In this document: in pieces, positions 1 through 8,827 of the stretch
How positions within the stretch are numbered: the stretch's first letter is position 1
How the letters are laid out: the number at the start of each line of letters is the position of its first letter
Assembly: GCF_900094925.1 (NCBI RefSeq)
Contig: NZ_FMAY01000002.1
Coordinates: forward strand, 316,596-380,595
Length of the DNA: 64,000 nt
Source of the DNA: Kosakonia oryzendophytica
Lineage (GTDB): Bacteria; Pseudomonadota; Gammaproteobacteria; Enterobacterales; Enterobacteriaceae
Direction of reading: 5' to 3'
Made by a program: the position numbers and the translations under genes
The notes under the pieces: generated by a model
Database searches by the model: none
What the model was told of the DNA's origin: nothing
Seen by the model: the letters and a program-made list of their open reading frames with translations, nothing else

Positions 1-232
1 CATCGGCTAACAATCGGCCAAGCATAACGCCAAAGCCAAAGATCAGGCCGATATGGCCGAGCGTGCCGCCAAGCCCGGACTCAACTGAGGCGACAACTTT
101 ACTGAGTTGCATTCCACTGGCGATGGCGACGCCTATCGACACAATAATTAAAGAAACAAAGGTATTTAATTTAATTCTTATGGTTAAAAGCAGGAGTACA
201 GCAATACCTGCCACAACGATAAATAGTGGCAT
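1..232 (-). CDS. yjhF: GntP-family gluconate/sugar-acid permease, N-terminal part (YjhF-like)
   Basis: Only the first 77 residues lie in the window; the gene runs off the left edge. The reverse strand starts with ATG at 232 and encodes [16 protein letters not shown] followed by further hydrophobic segments and the run [16 protein letters not shown], typical of the GntP/DsdX permease family. These are multi-pass inner-membrane proton symporters for gluconate-like acids. It lies 111 bp downstream of the yjhG-type dehydratase on the same strand, so it is most likely the last gene of the yjhI-H-G-F operon and imports the sugar acid that the operon degrades. The substrate (for example D-xylonate) is inferred from the neighbours. 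Confidence 0.85.
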   Translation of the reverse strand, partial: MPLFIVVAGIAVLLLLTIRIKLNTFVSLIIVSIGVAIASGMQLSKVVASVESGLGGTLGHIGLIFGFGVMLGRLLAD

Positions 233-343
233 AACGACCTCTCATTATTCAGGTAATAACCCACCATAATCCAGGCTGTCGCGATATTTTCGTCAACAGT
301 CTGAATTATTTAGGGTGAAGATGTTCTTATCGGTTTATTGTTT

Positions 344-2311
344 TCAGGATTTATTTATAGCGCCTCGTAGAGCTTCATTTATTTTATCGACGTCGTAAAT
401 ACATCCGCGCCAGGTTCCTCCACTCACCGCCTGAAGCATGGCCCAAAGCCGCGTGTCGTCTGGCAGTTCAGGATCTGGCATCAGATCCGGATGGCTACTT
501 CTGGCATGTAAAATAACGCTGGCTTCCTCCCGTGATGGTAATTTTTTATCGGTGCTGCTACCTAAGAAATTGACTTCTCCCTGGAGTTGGCGGCAGTCAA
601 TTTTAATTTCTATCAGATCCCCGGTGCGTAATTTCCCGATTGCACCTCCCGCCAGTGCTTCTGGCCCAACATGGCCAATACAGGCACCGGTAGAAACCCC
701 GGAGAAACGGGCATCCGTAATCAGTGATACATATTTACCGTAAGAGAGGTGTTTCAGTGCGCTGGTAACCTGATAGGTCTCTTCCATCCCGGTACCAGAT
801 GGGCCAACGCCAATGATCACCAGGATATCTCCGGCTTTAATTTTATCGTGCTTGATATCGTAAATGGCTGTTTTTTCGGACGTGTAAACTTTGGCTACGC
901 CTTTGTGGTAATAGATCCCCTGTTCGTTAATGACCGAGGCATCAATGGCCGTCGATTTTATTACCGAACCCTCCGGCGCGATATTCCCTACCGGGAAGGT
1001 GATCGTGGAGGTTAAGCCACGTTTGTGCGCCTGTTGCGGTGACATGATCACCTCATCCGGCTCGACCTGTTCCTGCGCACGTAGCAGTGCTTTAAACCGC
1101 TGACGCCGTTCCGAGTGCTCCCACCAGTCGAGGTTTTCTTTCAGCGTACAGCCCGTGACGGTCATGACCTCTTCGTGCAGCAGACCCAGGTTACGCAGGT
1201 GCAACATCACTTCCGGTACGCCGCCCGCCATAAAGGCATTCACGGTAGGGTGATAAACCGGCCCGTTTGGCAGCACGCTCACCAGTCGCGGCACCCGTTT
1301 ATTAATGCGGGTCCAGTCCTCGACGGTTGGAATACGGCAACCGGCCTGGTGAGCAATGGCCGGGATATGCAACAGCAGGTTCGTGGAACCGCCAAATGCG
1401 GCGTGCACCACCATGGCGTTTTCAATCGCTTCATCAGTGAGGATATCTTTGGTGGTGATGCCGCGTTGGCTCAGGTGCAGTGCAGCCCGCGCGGAGGCTC
1501 TGGCGATCTCTTGCCAGACAGGTTCGCCGGAAGGGGCCAGCGCGGAATGGGGAAGCGCGAGCCCAAGGCCTTCCGCCACGACCTGCGATGTCCCAGCAGT
1601 ACCCAGAAACTGGCAGCCGCCACCGGAAGAGGCGCACGCCTGGCAGCCCGCACGACGTGCGGCCTGTAGCGACAGTTCTCCGTTGGCGAAGCGTGCGCCA
1701 ATGGTCTGTACCTTACCGTTGTCCTCTCCATGACGGGCAGGCAAGGTCGCACCGCCGGGGATCAGTACCGTCGCTGTGTCGTGCTGGGACGCCAGTGCCA
1801 TCATGGTTGCCGGCAGGCCTTTATCGCAGGTGGCCACGCCGATAACCGCTTTTGCGCCGGGCAAAGAACGGATCAGGCGGCGCATCACCATGGAGGCGTC
1901 ATTCCGGTACGGCAGCGAATCAAACATCCCGGTTGTCCCCTGCGTGCGACCATCACAAGGGTCGGAGACATAGACGGCATAGGGCAGAGCGTTGTGCGTC
2001 TTGATCACCTCTGCCGCCGCCTTCATCTGTATATCCAGCTCGTAATGCCCCTGATGAAGTGCCAGCGCAACAGGTTTGCCGTCTGCGCCGCGTAGTCCAC
2101 CCAGCGTGCTGAGCAGTAAAATACCGTCCCGATCCAGTTCGTCGGGTGTCCAGCCCATGCCCGCATTCATGGTCATGCCAAAAATGTCGCCGCTGGGGCG
2201 GTTAATCAACATGTCAGGTGTGAGCGGCAGTTCACCCTGCGGCCCTGCGGCATGGGTTCTGACGCAATAAATATCCTGGCTGTTGTTATCTAAAATATCG
2301 CGAACCGACAT
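344..2311 (-). CDS. yjhG: IlvD/Edd-family sugar-acid dehydratase (YjhG/YagF type, xylonate dehydratase)
   Basis: 655 residues, the normal size for YjhG/YagF. It is a cytoplasmic iron-sulfur dehydratase that converts D-xylonate to 2-keto-3-deoxy-D-xylonate in the characterised relatives. Visible family marks are SDPCDGRTQGTTGMFDS (Cys119), ATCDKGLPATM (Cys162 with the Asp-Lys pair) and VTGCTLKENL, which supply the cluster and metal ligands of IlvD/Edd enzymes. The start at 2311 has an AAGGGGG ribosome site a few bases upstream. It begins 9 bp after the aldolase gene on the same strand, giving a dehydratase-aldolase pair that would yield pyruvate and glycolaldehyde. Substrate is by homology. 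Confidence 0.9.
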   Translation of the reverse strand: MSVRDILDNNSQDIYCVRTHAAGPQGELPLTPDMLINRPSGDIFGMTMNAGMGWTPDELDRDGILLLSTLGGLRGADGKPVALALHQGHYELDIQMKAAAEVIKTHNALPYAVYVSDPCDGRTQGTTGMFDSLPYRNDASMVMRRLIRSLPGAKAVIGVATCDKGLPATMMALASQHDTATVLIPGGATLPARHGEDNGKVQTIGARFANGELSLQAARRAGCQACASSGGGCQFLGTAGTSQVVAEGLGLALPHSALAPSGEPVWQEIARASARAALHLSQRGITTKDILTDEAIENAMVVHAAFGGSTNLLLHIPAIAHQAGCRIPTVEDWTRINKRVPRLVSVLPNGPVYHPTVNAFMAGGVPEVMLHLRNLGLLHEEVMTVTGCTLKENLDWWEHSERRQRFKALLRAQEQVEPDEVIMSPQQAHKRGLTSTITFPVGNIAPEGSVIKSTAIDASVINEQGIYYHKGVAKVYTSEKTAIYDIKHDKIKAGDILVIIGVGPSGTGMEETYQVTSALKHLSYGKYVSLITDARFSGVSTGACIGHVGPEALAGGAIGKLRTGDLIEIKIDCRQLQGEVNFLGSSTDKKLPSREEASVILHARSSHPDLMPDPELPDDTRLWAMLQAVSGGTWRGCIYDVDKINEALRGAINKS

Positions 2312-2320
2312 GGTGCCCCC

Positions 2321-3226
2321 TTATGGTTGTAAAATTCCCTGCGCCATCAATAACGCATGAACTTTCTCTTTTGCCTCTTCCGATGCCTCTAAGATAGGTG
2401 GCAGACAATATGTCTCCACGGGCAACCCAACACATTGCATTGCGTACTTGATGAGGGAGACGAACGGCGTTTCCAGGGAATAAATCGACGGTAATTGCAG
2501 CAGTTTTTTATTCAGCGTGGCGGCAGTGGCGAGATCGTCATTGCGCCAGGCGTTATAAATGCCCACGGATAAGTCCGGCGCGAAATTGGCGCTGGCGGTA
2601 ATCGCACCCGCACCGCCCAATAGCAGCGTATTCAGTAAGTGATCATCGTAGCCACAGAACACCGCGAACTCAGGACGCACGGCTTTGACAGTGTTGATCA
2701 TTGCGCGCAAGTGACCCACGCTGTCGATGGTGTCTTTGATGCCGACGATGTTCTCATTTTGCAGCGCCAGCCGTTTGACGGTCTCCGGCGTTAAGTCCTG
2801 ACCGGTCAGATCCGGAAAGTTATAAATGATCACTGGCAGACTGACACTGCGGGCGATTTGCTGGTAATAATCGTCCAGATTGCGCGGGGCGACTTTCCAG
2901 TAATAGGGGTTAATTGCGACGATGCCGTCGGCACCACTGGCCTCGGCATGGCGCGCCAGCTTCACGGCTTCGTCCGTCGAAGGGGAGCCGACACCAATTA
3001 ATACGGGGACCCGCCCGGCAACCACTGCGATAGCGTTTTCGGCGAAAGCCATCCGTTGACTGGCGTTCATCTGGCTGAATTCGCCGCCTGTGCCCAGATA
3101 AAAAAGTCCGTCCACGCCTTTTTTTATGAGAAAATCAGCAACCTGTTGCATCGCTGTTTTATCGATTGTCCCGTCGCGATGAAACGTGCTGGAGACTGGC
3201 GGAATAATTCCCCTGAATGTCTTCAT
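2321..3226 (-). CDS. yjhH: DapA-family 2-keto-3-deoxy sugar-acid aldolase (YjhH/YagE type)
   Basis: 301-residue class I aldolase of the dihydrodipicolinate synthase/NAL family. The GTGGE phosphate/carboxylate loop is at about residues 46-50, the catalytic tyrosine in IIYNFP (Tyr135) and the Schiff-base lysine in VGIKDT (Lys164). YjhH and YagE of E. coli cleave 2-keto-3-deoxyxylonate or gluconate to pyruvate and an aldehyde. It sits 4 bp after the IclR regulator and 9 bp before the dehydratase, so all are probably one transcript. The function assignment rests on family plus operon partner. Confidence 0.9.
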   Translation of the reverse strand: MKTFRGIIPPVSSTFHRDGTIDKTAMQQVADFLIKKGVDGLFYLGTGGEFSQMNASQRMAFAENAIAVVAGRVPVLIGVGSPSTDEAVKLARHAEASGADGIVAINPYYWKVAPRNLDDYYQQIARSVSLPVIIYNFPDLTGQDLTPETVKRLALQNENIVGIKDTIDSVGHLRAMINTVKAVRPEFAVFCGYDDHLLNTLLLGGAGAITASANFAPDLSVGIYNAWRNDDLATAATLNKKLLQLPSIYSLETPFVSLIKYAMQCVGLPVETYCLPPILEASEEAKEKVHALLMAQGILQP

Positions 3227-3230
3227 TACT

Positions 3231-4022
3231 TCAGTTTCCTTTTCTTAAATATTCGTTGTCATTCCTGTATCCCAGTCCATATGATATTTGTCCGGCGCAT
3301 TGCCGAAGCAATTCCAGATAACCGTCGATCTTATTACCCGAATAAACAATCGGGTCACCCGATAAGGAGATCGCATAGTTAACCCGGTTATACATATTAA
3401 ATACCGGCATACTTAAACAGACGGCACCATAAGTTGACTCTTCATTGTCGATGGCCCATCCCCGTAGTCGCGTTTTCTGTAACTCCTCCAGAAACAGTTT
3501 CTTATCGGTAAACGTATTGCTGGTGTGTTTTTTCAGGGTTAACGCATTTAAAAAATAATCAATCTCTTCGCGGGGTTTCCATGCTAATAATGCCTTGCCC
3601 AGCGCGGTGATATGCAATTCCAGTTTTTTACCAATCCAGCTTTTGCGTGTGGGTACAGAACTCGGGCTTTCGACTTTGTCGAGGTAGATGGCTGAATAAC
3701 TCTCCATCGCGCCTAAATGGCACACCAGCCCGCTTTTCATCGACAGTTCCTGCATGGGGCGTTTGGTCACTTCGAAAATATTTTTCCGGTGTAACGCCTG
3801 ACAACCCAGTTCATAATTTTTAATCCCCAGCGCATACTGGTTACTCTCGTTTTTAACCAAAAAGCCACAATCCACCATCACATTTAATAAATTAAGCAAG
3901 CTGCTTTTGGGAAGCTGAAATTCTTTTAACAGTTCCATATAGCTCGCCACGCCAACATAGGCGATGTGAGTTAATATTTTTTCTGCGCGAATCAGCGAAT
4001 TACACCCTTTTCCCGCCATCAT
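3231..4022 (-). CDS. yjhI: IclR-family transcriptional regulator (YjhI/XynR type)
   Basis: 263 residues. An N-terminal winged helix-turn-helix (roughly residues 10-70, with [12 protein letters not shown] as recognition-helix region) precedes an IclR effector-binding domain. It is the promoter-proximal gene of the yjhIHGF operon, as in E. coli. The related XynR (YagI) represses the yagEF xylonate genes, so control of this operon by the sugar acid is expected. The first of two consecutive methionines (4022) is chosen because AGAGGG stands four bases upstream. AT content is higher than in the catabolic genes behind it. Confidence 0.82.
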   Translation of the reverse strand: MMAGKGCNSLIRAEKILTHIAYVGVASYMELLKEFQLPKSSLLNLLNVMVDCGFLVKNESNQYALGIKNYELGCQALHRKNIFEVTKRPMQELSMKSGLVCHLGAMESYSAIYLDKVESPSSVPTRKSWIGKKLELHITALGKALLAWKPREEIDYFLNALTLKKHTSNTFTDKKLFLEELQKTRLRGWAIDNEESTYGAVCLSMPVFNMYNRVNYAISLSGDPIVYSGNKIDGYLELLRQCAGQISYGLGYRNDNEYLRKGN

Positions 4023-4372
4023 TTTGCCCTCTTGCTGTTGATATAAAGTTTATCCATCCGGGAGGGTGGAAAATATATAGAGTTCAACAGGCTGAACCGG
4101 GATGAAGGAATGAAACGTGATCTAATACGCAGTTTGACAAATAGAGGGATGAGTGCGGTTGTGCGCAAAGGGCAACCAACATATCGATAAGCGCCACACC
4201 ACGCCACAGGTCAAAAACGGTTGAGAATGGCCTTACCTGATAAACGGCCTGGAGGGAATGACCGTTTCTTCCGCCGTCATGAAAACGCAAAATGACAAGC
4301 CGTGTAACAATCTCGACTGTGGTTGCTGCAGGAATTTGCTACGCTGAATGATAAAAATTACGAGTGATCCCA
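4023..4372. promoter_or_regulatory. intergenic region between yjhI and the 4373 gene, with a candidate regulator site
   Basis: 350 bp without a convincing gene; it must carry the divergent promoters of yjhI (minus) and the small secreted protein (plus). Next to a TATATA sequence (4072-4078) lies GTTCA-N6-TGAAC at 4082-4097, an inverted repeat in a position suited to autoregulation by the IclR protein. No strong -35/-10 pair was found on either strand. The assignment is inference. Confidence 0.35.
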
Positions 4373-4702
4373 ATGAAAATACTGATCTTTATTCTTATCA
4401 CTTTTGCTGCCGGGGCTGCATATGCCGACACGTACCAGCAAATCACCACCAGTAACAAACCGCGTACGTTGGTCACCGGGCCGGATACGTTCAAAAACCG
4501 TCTGCGCTACTGGTTTTTGATGGATGATGGCAACCCTTCCGTCTATGAAGTCGTGGAAAAAAACCGTAAGGGAGAGTGGGTGAATGTGGTGCATCCTGAT
4601 CAGAATCCGGTACTGATCATCAAAGGCAATACACTGCGTATTGAACACCGCGACGGCAATAAGCTGATAAGCATGGAGCAATTCGCGAGAACCACGGATT
4701 GA
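4373..4702 (+). CDS. small secreted protein of unknown function
   Basis: 109 residues starting at ATG 4373. An earlier in-frame GTG at 4364 would add three residues, but ATG gives a normal signal peptide (MKILIFILITFAAGAAYA, likely cleaved before DTY) and has GAGTGA seven bases upstream. The mature part is about 90 residues, polar, rich in Asn/Arg/Asp, with no recognisable domain, no cysteine and no membrane segment. It is probably periplasmic. It is followed after 64 bp by the TIR-domain gene on the same strand, but base composition differs sharply (this gene is GC-balanced), so they need not be a functional pair. Confidence 0.6.
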   Translation: MKILIFILITFAAGAAYADTYQQITTSNKPRTLVTGPDTFKNRLRYWFLMDDGNPSVYEVVEKNRKGEWVNVVHPDQNPVLIIKGNTLRIEHRDGNKLISMEQFARTTD

Positions 4703-4766
4703 TGCGTTTTTACTGAGGAAATAGACTAACGTTATCCCTGACATTGTTTAAGAAAAGGAGGTTGAA

Positions 4767-5576
4767 ATGAGTCATGACTTTTTATATATGTTCGAATGTG
4801 ATTACGGTTCCAGAACGCAAGAGAAAAAGTTTATCAAAGATATCCTTAATCATTTCGATAAAGATTATGCGACTATGGTCGGCCTTGTCGTGAACAATAA
4901 TCCATATTGCCTTTCATTTCATGTTGCCGTGAATTTGCAAAAGGATCCTGTGTATTTTGAGCAATGGCTTCGTGATAATTATCCTGAAAAAATAAAAAGA
5001 CATAATATGTTCGTAAAGGATATTTTACCCTACAACGTAGTAACATTGCTTAATGCAGAAATGGTCGATCTTTTTATAACTGCAAATGGTGGTGGACACC
5101 CGTTTCTTTGGTCAGAAAGAGATGTTCTGGAAAAAGAATACCCTCAATATATCGATTTCAAGAAAAGAGAAGCAAAGGTTTTTTTAAGTCATTCATCATT
5201 AGACAAAAACAATATTGTTTTTCCTCTACACTCTTACTTACAGGCCAACGATGTTGCGACATGGCTTGATACTTATGAAATTGACTATGGCGATAATATC
5301 GTTCTGAAAGTTAATGAAGGCATAGATAAGGCTGATATTGGTCTGTTTATTTTAACGGATAATTTTTTTGCTAAACGCAGTGGTTGGCCCTTGGCTGAAT
5401 TCACAACATTTTTTATGAGCTTAATGAATTCTGATAAGAAAATACTGATGATCGATGCCGGTGTGTCACCTGAGAACATGTTGCCGATGATGAAATCATA
5501 TCGATATCTGCGTTGGGACAACGGTTCTGGATTGCCGGAAATAGCGAATGCGGTGAAAAGAATCATGGCTAAATGA
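4767..5576 (+). CDS. TIR-domain protein with unknown N-terminal domain, possible NAD-degrading defence effector
   Basis: 269 residues. The C-terminal part (about 137-265) is a TIR domain: KVFLSHSSLDKN (beta-A/alpha-A), ATWLDTYEIDYGDNIV (BB-loop region, 164-179), IGLFILTDNFF and SGWPLAEF. Glu211 of the last motif is at the place of the catalytic glutamate of NAD-cleaving TIR enzymes. The first 136 residues match no family I can name. A strong ribosome site (AAGGAGG) precedes the ATG. The gene is AT-rich compared with its neighbours and stands alone, without the usual partners (Thoeris ThsA/ThsB, CBASS cyclase, Argonaute). Bacterial TIR proteins with intact glutamate commonly act in phage defence by depleting or converting NAD; that role is inferred here. 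Confidence 0.75.
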   Translation: MSHDFLYMFECDYGSRTQEKKFIKDILNHFDKDYATMVGLVVNNNPYCLSFHVAVNLQKDPVYFEQWLRDNYPEKIKRHNMFVKDILPYNVVTLLNAEMVDLFITANGGGHPFLWSERDVLEKEYPQYIDFKKREAKVFLSHSSLDKNNIVFPLHSYLQANDVATWLDTYEIDYGDNIVLKVNEGIDKADIGLFILTDNFFAKRSGWPLAEFTTFFMSLMNSDKKILMIDAGVSPENMLPMMKSYRYLRWDNGSGLPEIANAVKRIMAK

Positions 5577-5701
5577 GCAGAACTGTCTAATCAAAATATC
5601 GGTGTTGTCGGTTGATCGCATTTCTGCTGCTGGCGTTAAGGCCCGTATTGTTAAAATAAAGCCAGGTAACCCCGGCCTTATCTTAATCAAGTAAGGCAAA
5701 C

Positions 5702-6250
5702 TCAGTGAAAGCGACGGGTAATATCCGCAACGCGTTGACCGAATTTCACTGCGGTATCCAGGTCGCCGGAGGCGATTTGGTCGGCACCGGCATCAGACGG
5801 AGACTGTACCAGCAGGCCGACGGAGCCGCCAAGGTTGTTAATGTCCTGGCGCGTCGCGGCCAGCGTGTTAGCGGGCAGCAGGCCGAGGCTGACCCAGATG
5901 CCGCCATGCTGTGACGCTAGGGTTTGCAGGTATTGCAGCGAAACCTGTTTGTCACCATTCAGGCTGGCGCTGTTGCTGAAGCCGGCAAACACTTTGTCCT
6001 GCCAGGCGCGAGTGAACCAGGCTTTGGAGCTGGCGTCGGCGAACTTTTTAAACTGCCACGGCACGCCGCCCATATAGGTCGGGGCACCAAAAATGATCGC
6101 CTTCGCGTCATTCAGCGCCTGCCAGTCGCTCTCCTGAATGTCACCATTATTATCTACTGCAATAAGCTGTGCATTCGCGCCTTCGGCCACTTTTTCCGCT
6201 ACGGCTTTGGTGTGCCCATAACCAGAATAATAAACCACAACAATTGACAT
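5702..6250 (-). CDS. flavodoxin-family NAD(P)H-dependent oxidoreductase (WrbA-like)
   Basis: 182 residues of flavodoxin fold. MSIVVVYYSGYGHTKAVAEKVAEG forms the first strand and FMN-phosphate loop, and FGAPTYMGGVPWQFKKF the second FMN-binding segment. WrbA-type proteins of this size reduce quinones with NAD(P)H in the cytoplasm. It follows the DoxX-type membrane protein by 26 bp on the same strand, and both diverge from an HxlR regulator, an arrangement common for redox or electrophile response genes. Exact substrate unknown. Confidence 0.78.
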   Translation of the reverse strand: MSIVVVYYSGYGHTKAVAEKVAEGANAQLIAVDNNGDIQESDWQALNDAKAIIFGAPTYMGGVPWQFKKFADASSKAWFTRAWQDKVFAGFSNSASLNGDKQVSLQYLQTLASQHGGIWVSLGLLPANTLAATRQDINNLGGSVGLLVQSPSDAGADQIASGDLDTAVKFGQRVADITRRFH

Positions 6251-6276
6251 ATTTTTCTCCTGTTAATGAGAGATAA

Positions 6277-6717
6277 CTAACGCCATTCTTTTTCTTTATC
6301 GGCAGACAGGGCATATTTCCCCGCGCCCAAAAACATAATGCTCAGGCCACCCAGGAAATAGAGCGCCTCACTTTCCAGACCCCACGCACCAACGTCGGTC
6401 AGGGTAAAGAATTTACCCATGCCCACCAGTAATGTGGCGACCAGAATATTAAATGCGTAAATAAACGCCGCCTGGCGGGTAAACAGCCCAATAATAATCA
6501 GTAGCGGAGTGATGATTTCACCAATAAATACGCCGTAAGCGATAAACCCAGGTAATCCCTTCGCCGCCAGCATACCGGCGATCCAGCTTACACCATGCTG
6601 CACTTTGGCAACGCCGTGGAATAGCATCAGCACGCCAAAGGTCAGGCGCAGCAACAACTTGCCAAAATCCGGGTGCGAAGTGAGGCTAATAAATGCCTGA
6701 TTTAACCGCGTAATCAT
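6277..6717 (-). CDS. DoxX-family inner-membrane protein
   Basis: 146 residues with four hydrophobic segments (about 18-40, 53-75, 80-98 and 115-133) and the DoxX signature region LRLTFGVLMLFHGVAKV and GEIITPLLIIIGLFTR. The start chosen is ATG 6717 with AAGGA upstream; the longer frame begins with TTG at 6732 and would place that ribosome site inside the gene. DoxX proteins are associated with quinone and sulfur redox chemistry but most are uncharacterised. Here it is first in a two-gene unit with the flavodoxin-type reductase, so a membrane redox or quinone stress role is plausible. Confidence 0.75.
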   Translation of the reverse strand: MITRLNQAFISLTSHPDFGKLLLRLTFGVLMLFHGVAKVQHGVSWIAGMLAAKGLPGFIAYGVFIGEIITPLLIIIGLFTRQAAFIYAFNILVATLLVGMGKFFTLTDVGAWGLESEALYFLGGLSIMFLGAGKYALSADKEKEWR

Positions 6718-6844
6718 CCTTTTTCCTTTCAATCCTGTAGGAGAATTTTTGCCATTTCTGGCACCTTAGTATCAAATAGAAACTTAGGTTTGAGTTATAC
6801 ACACCCCGCTGCGGTTGCGGAAGAAGGCACCCAAAGGTCACTAC

Positions 6845-6860
6845 GTTTCCTTGAGGAAAC
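6845..6860. promoter_or_regulatory. perfect palindrome upstream of HxlR regulator
   Basis: GTTTCCTTGAGGAAAC has 7-base arms around a TG centre and is flanked by CTAC on both sides. It lies 21 bp before the HxlR start codon and in the 164-bp gap shared with the divergent DoxX/flavodoxin unit. HxlR proteins bind as dimers to palindromes of about this size, so it is a good operator candidate. Confidence 0.5.
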
Positions 6861-6881
6861 CTACTACGAGAATTTGTCGTT

Positions 6882-7280
6882 ATGATTAAGCCGTCCATTC
6901 CTTACGATATTTATGATAACCGCTGCCCCACGCGCGACATGCTGTCGCGTCTGGCGGATAAATGGGCACTGTTAGTGCTGGCGCGCCTGGAGAACGGGCC
7001 GATGCGTTTTAACGGTCTGAAGCGGGATATTCGGTTGATCACACAAAAGGTACTGACCCAGACACTGCGCAAGCTGGAGCGCGACGGCATTATTGCCCGT
7101 GAAGTGTTCTATACCGTGCCGGTATCGGTTGAGTACAGTCTCACACCTCTCGGGCGCACGCTGACGGAAACCGTCTCGGTGCTGGCTCACTGGGTTGAAC
7201 ACAATATGGATGCCGTACTGGCTGCGCAGGCGGCATATGACGAGGCCAATGCGCCGAAAATAAAGGAACCCACGGTGTAA
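6882..7280 (+). CDS. HxlR-family winged-helix transcriptional regulator
   Basis: 132 residues, typical HxlR size. The sequence has the family hallmark CPTRDMLSRLADKWALLVLARL near the N-terminus and then FNGLKRDIRLITQKVLTQTLRKLERDGII, the winged helix. Cys18 (in DNRCPTRD) is at the position of the redox or electrophile-sensing cysteine of HypR/QorR-type members. Divergent from the DoxX and flavodoxin genes, so it most likely controls them and itself through the palindrome at 6845-6860. The ribosome site is weak. Confidence 0.82.
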   Translation: MIKPSIPYDIYDNRCPTRDMLSRLADKWALLVLARLENGPMRFNGLKRDIRLITQKVLTQTLRKLERDGIIAREVFYTVPVSVEYSLTPLGRTLTETVSVLAHWVEHNMDAVLAAQAAYDEANAPKIKEPTV

Positions 7281-7308
7281 CGAGGGTTCCACAATCTCCA
7301 ACAAATAG

Positions 7309-7554
7309 TTAAGCCCGATCGGCCCAGGCGGGCATCGACGTCAGATAACGAACGGCGCGTTTGCGCGCTTCTTCGTTGCCCACGTTTTGCCAGGAATCGA
7401 GAAACTGCGCGAGACCGGATACGGCCTCTTCCCAGGACTTCAGGTTACCTTCGCTGTCGGTGCAGTAAGCACAATAGTGGTCACTCGGGCCACGGGCATC
7501 GGGTGCGGAAAGTGGCATTCCGCAGGAGTGGCAGTACTGTTCTGGGTGTGGCAT
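7309..7554 (-). CDS. small zinc-ribbon protein
   Basis: 81 residues with CHSCGMPL at Cys8/Cys11 and YCAYC at Cys28/Cys31, a four-cysteine zinc ribbon of the type called Putative zinc ribbon domain. The C-terminal half (WEEAVSGLAQFLDSW...) is helical and has no known function. Converges on the HxlR gene with a gap of 28 bp. Similar short proteins are found alone or fused to regulator-type domains; the role cannot be deduced. Confidence 0.72.
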   Translation of the reverse strand: MPHPEQYCHSCGMPLSAPDARGPSDHYCAYCTDSEGNLKSWEEAVSGLAQFLDSWQNVGNEEARKRAVRYLTSMPAWADRA

Positions 7555-7704
7555 GGTGCGCTCCTTGTCTTTGGGTTGGACGATAAATATACAACTCCGG
7601 CGAAGAGCATGTTGTCCCTTCGATCAAATAACCAGATTATTTTTATGGTTATAAGGCAATCGCTGTTGCCGTACACTTTCCTCTCACATCGCAAGGAGAA
7701 CGCA

Positions 7705-8742
7705 ATGACTGAGTACTGGTGGAAGGATCTTCGCGATCGCGACGACAGCTGGCAAGGACTGGAACTGAGGGTGCGTGCGGGCGACGGTCAGGCCATGGAG
7801 ATGCAGAGTGGACACAACGGCCGCATGGCGTTGCAGGTAAACGGTGAAACGTTGTTCTGGGCAACGATGCTGAAAGATCACGCTGGCGTCTGGTTGGTGT
7901 TTAACGGGGAGCATCCCGCCCAGGCGTTGTTGCTGCCTGCGGTGACATCTGCGGAGGTGGAGAGCGCGAAACGGGCCGGAGAATCGAACTGGCAAAGTCA
8001 CTGGTGCCGCTATTTTGCGCGGCAGTTAATGGAAGCCCCTACGCCACTGTTACCGCCCGGCCGCTGGTTGCTACGACCGATGGAGCAGGTAAAGCCGACC
8101 GCGCCCTATATCGTCAATAAGCCCCTGCCATTTGAGCAGTGGCGCTTTCAGACCCCTGCCAGCAGTGCACAGATCAGCGTCAATTGGGCGCTTTACAGCG
8201 AAGATTTTCCCGATCTGCAAAACCCGGAAAAAGTCACCTTTGTCGACTGGTGGTGGGGCGGTCATCTGCTGCTTGCCCGCTATCCGGTTGAGGCCAACAG
8301 CGGGCGGGTAAAATGGTGGCGCAAGAAGTGCCGTGAGAACGCGCTGCCGCCGGTTCTGGTGTGGTTTATCGCCGGGCTGGCTTCGTTTGTCATCCTCGAT
8401 GGGCATGACCGTTTGCAGGCGGCAATACTTGAAGGCACGCAACCGCAATTTCTCGTACTCAGTGAACTGAGCGAGCAGGTCTATACCCCGAATGAAGAGA
8501 CGCGGGAGCGTGTTTTACACTCGCTGGCTATTCAGCAGGAGAAGTGTAAAAAAACCGGCGCGAATATTGATGCCATGAATCAGTCGCTGCTGAATTTGTA
8601 CGATACCCGCTATCTTTATGCGCAAACTCATAGCCGTGCAGTGCTGGGGGATGGGAAAGGCTGGGAACGCGCGGTGACCGCTTATTTGCAGCGCCACCAG
8701 CTCAACGACTATCTGCCGAAGATCCTGGCGCGAGAGGAATAA
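7705..8742 (+). CDS. uncharacterised protein with a C-terminal ParB-like sequence
   Basis: 345 residues from ATG 7705, preceded by AAGGAG; the longer open frame from 7387 is rejected because it overlaps the zinc-ribbon gene and its promoter. The first 230 residues are rich in Trp and Glu with no recognised family. At about residue 230 the stretch PVLVWFIAGLASFVILDGHDRLQAA resembles the LDGHHRxxA core of ParB/Srx-type nuclease or NTP-binding domains, but without the rest of that fold being obvious. No signal peptide; probably cytoplasmic. Function unknown. Confidence 0.65.
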   Translation: MTEYWWKDLRDRDDSWQGLELRVRAGDGQAMEMQSGHNGRMALQVNGETLFWATMLKDHAGVWLVFNGEHPAQALLLPAVTSAEVESAKRAGESNWQSHWCRYFARQLMEAPTPLLPPGRWLLRPMEQVKPTAPYIVNKPLPFEQWRFQTPASSAQISVNWALYSEDFPDLQNPEKVTFVDWWWGGHLLLARYPVEANSGRVKWWRKKCRENALPPVLVWFIAGLASFVILDGHDRLQAAILEGTQPQFLVLSELSEQVYTPNEETRERVLHSLAIQQEKCKKTGANIDAMNQSLLNLYDTRYLYAQTHSRAVLGDGKGWERAVTAYLQRHQLNDYLPKILAREE

Positions 8743-8827
8743 TGCCATTTGCCATCAAAAATGGTCATTAACGGGTTCAGGTGCGTTTAAAAGGGTAACA
8801 ACATTTAAGGATGAAAAGGAATAGCTC

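Noticed and set aside
5638..5679. AAGGCC/GGCCTT repeat between the TIR and flavodoxin genes as terminator
   Set aside because: Loop of about 30 bases and no T run; not convincing.
7387..7704. N-terminal extension of the 345-residue unknown protein
   Set aside because: It would overlap the zinc-ribbon gene and its promoter on the other strand, and ATG 7705 has a clear AAGGAG site.
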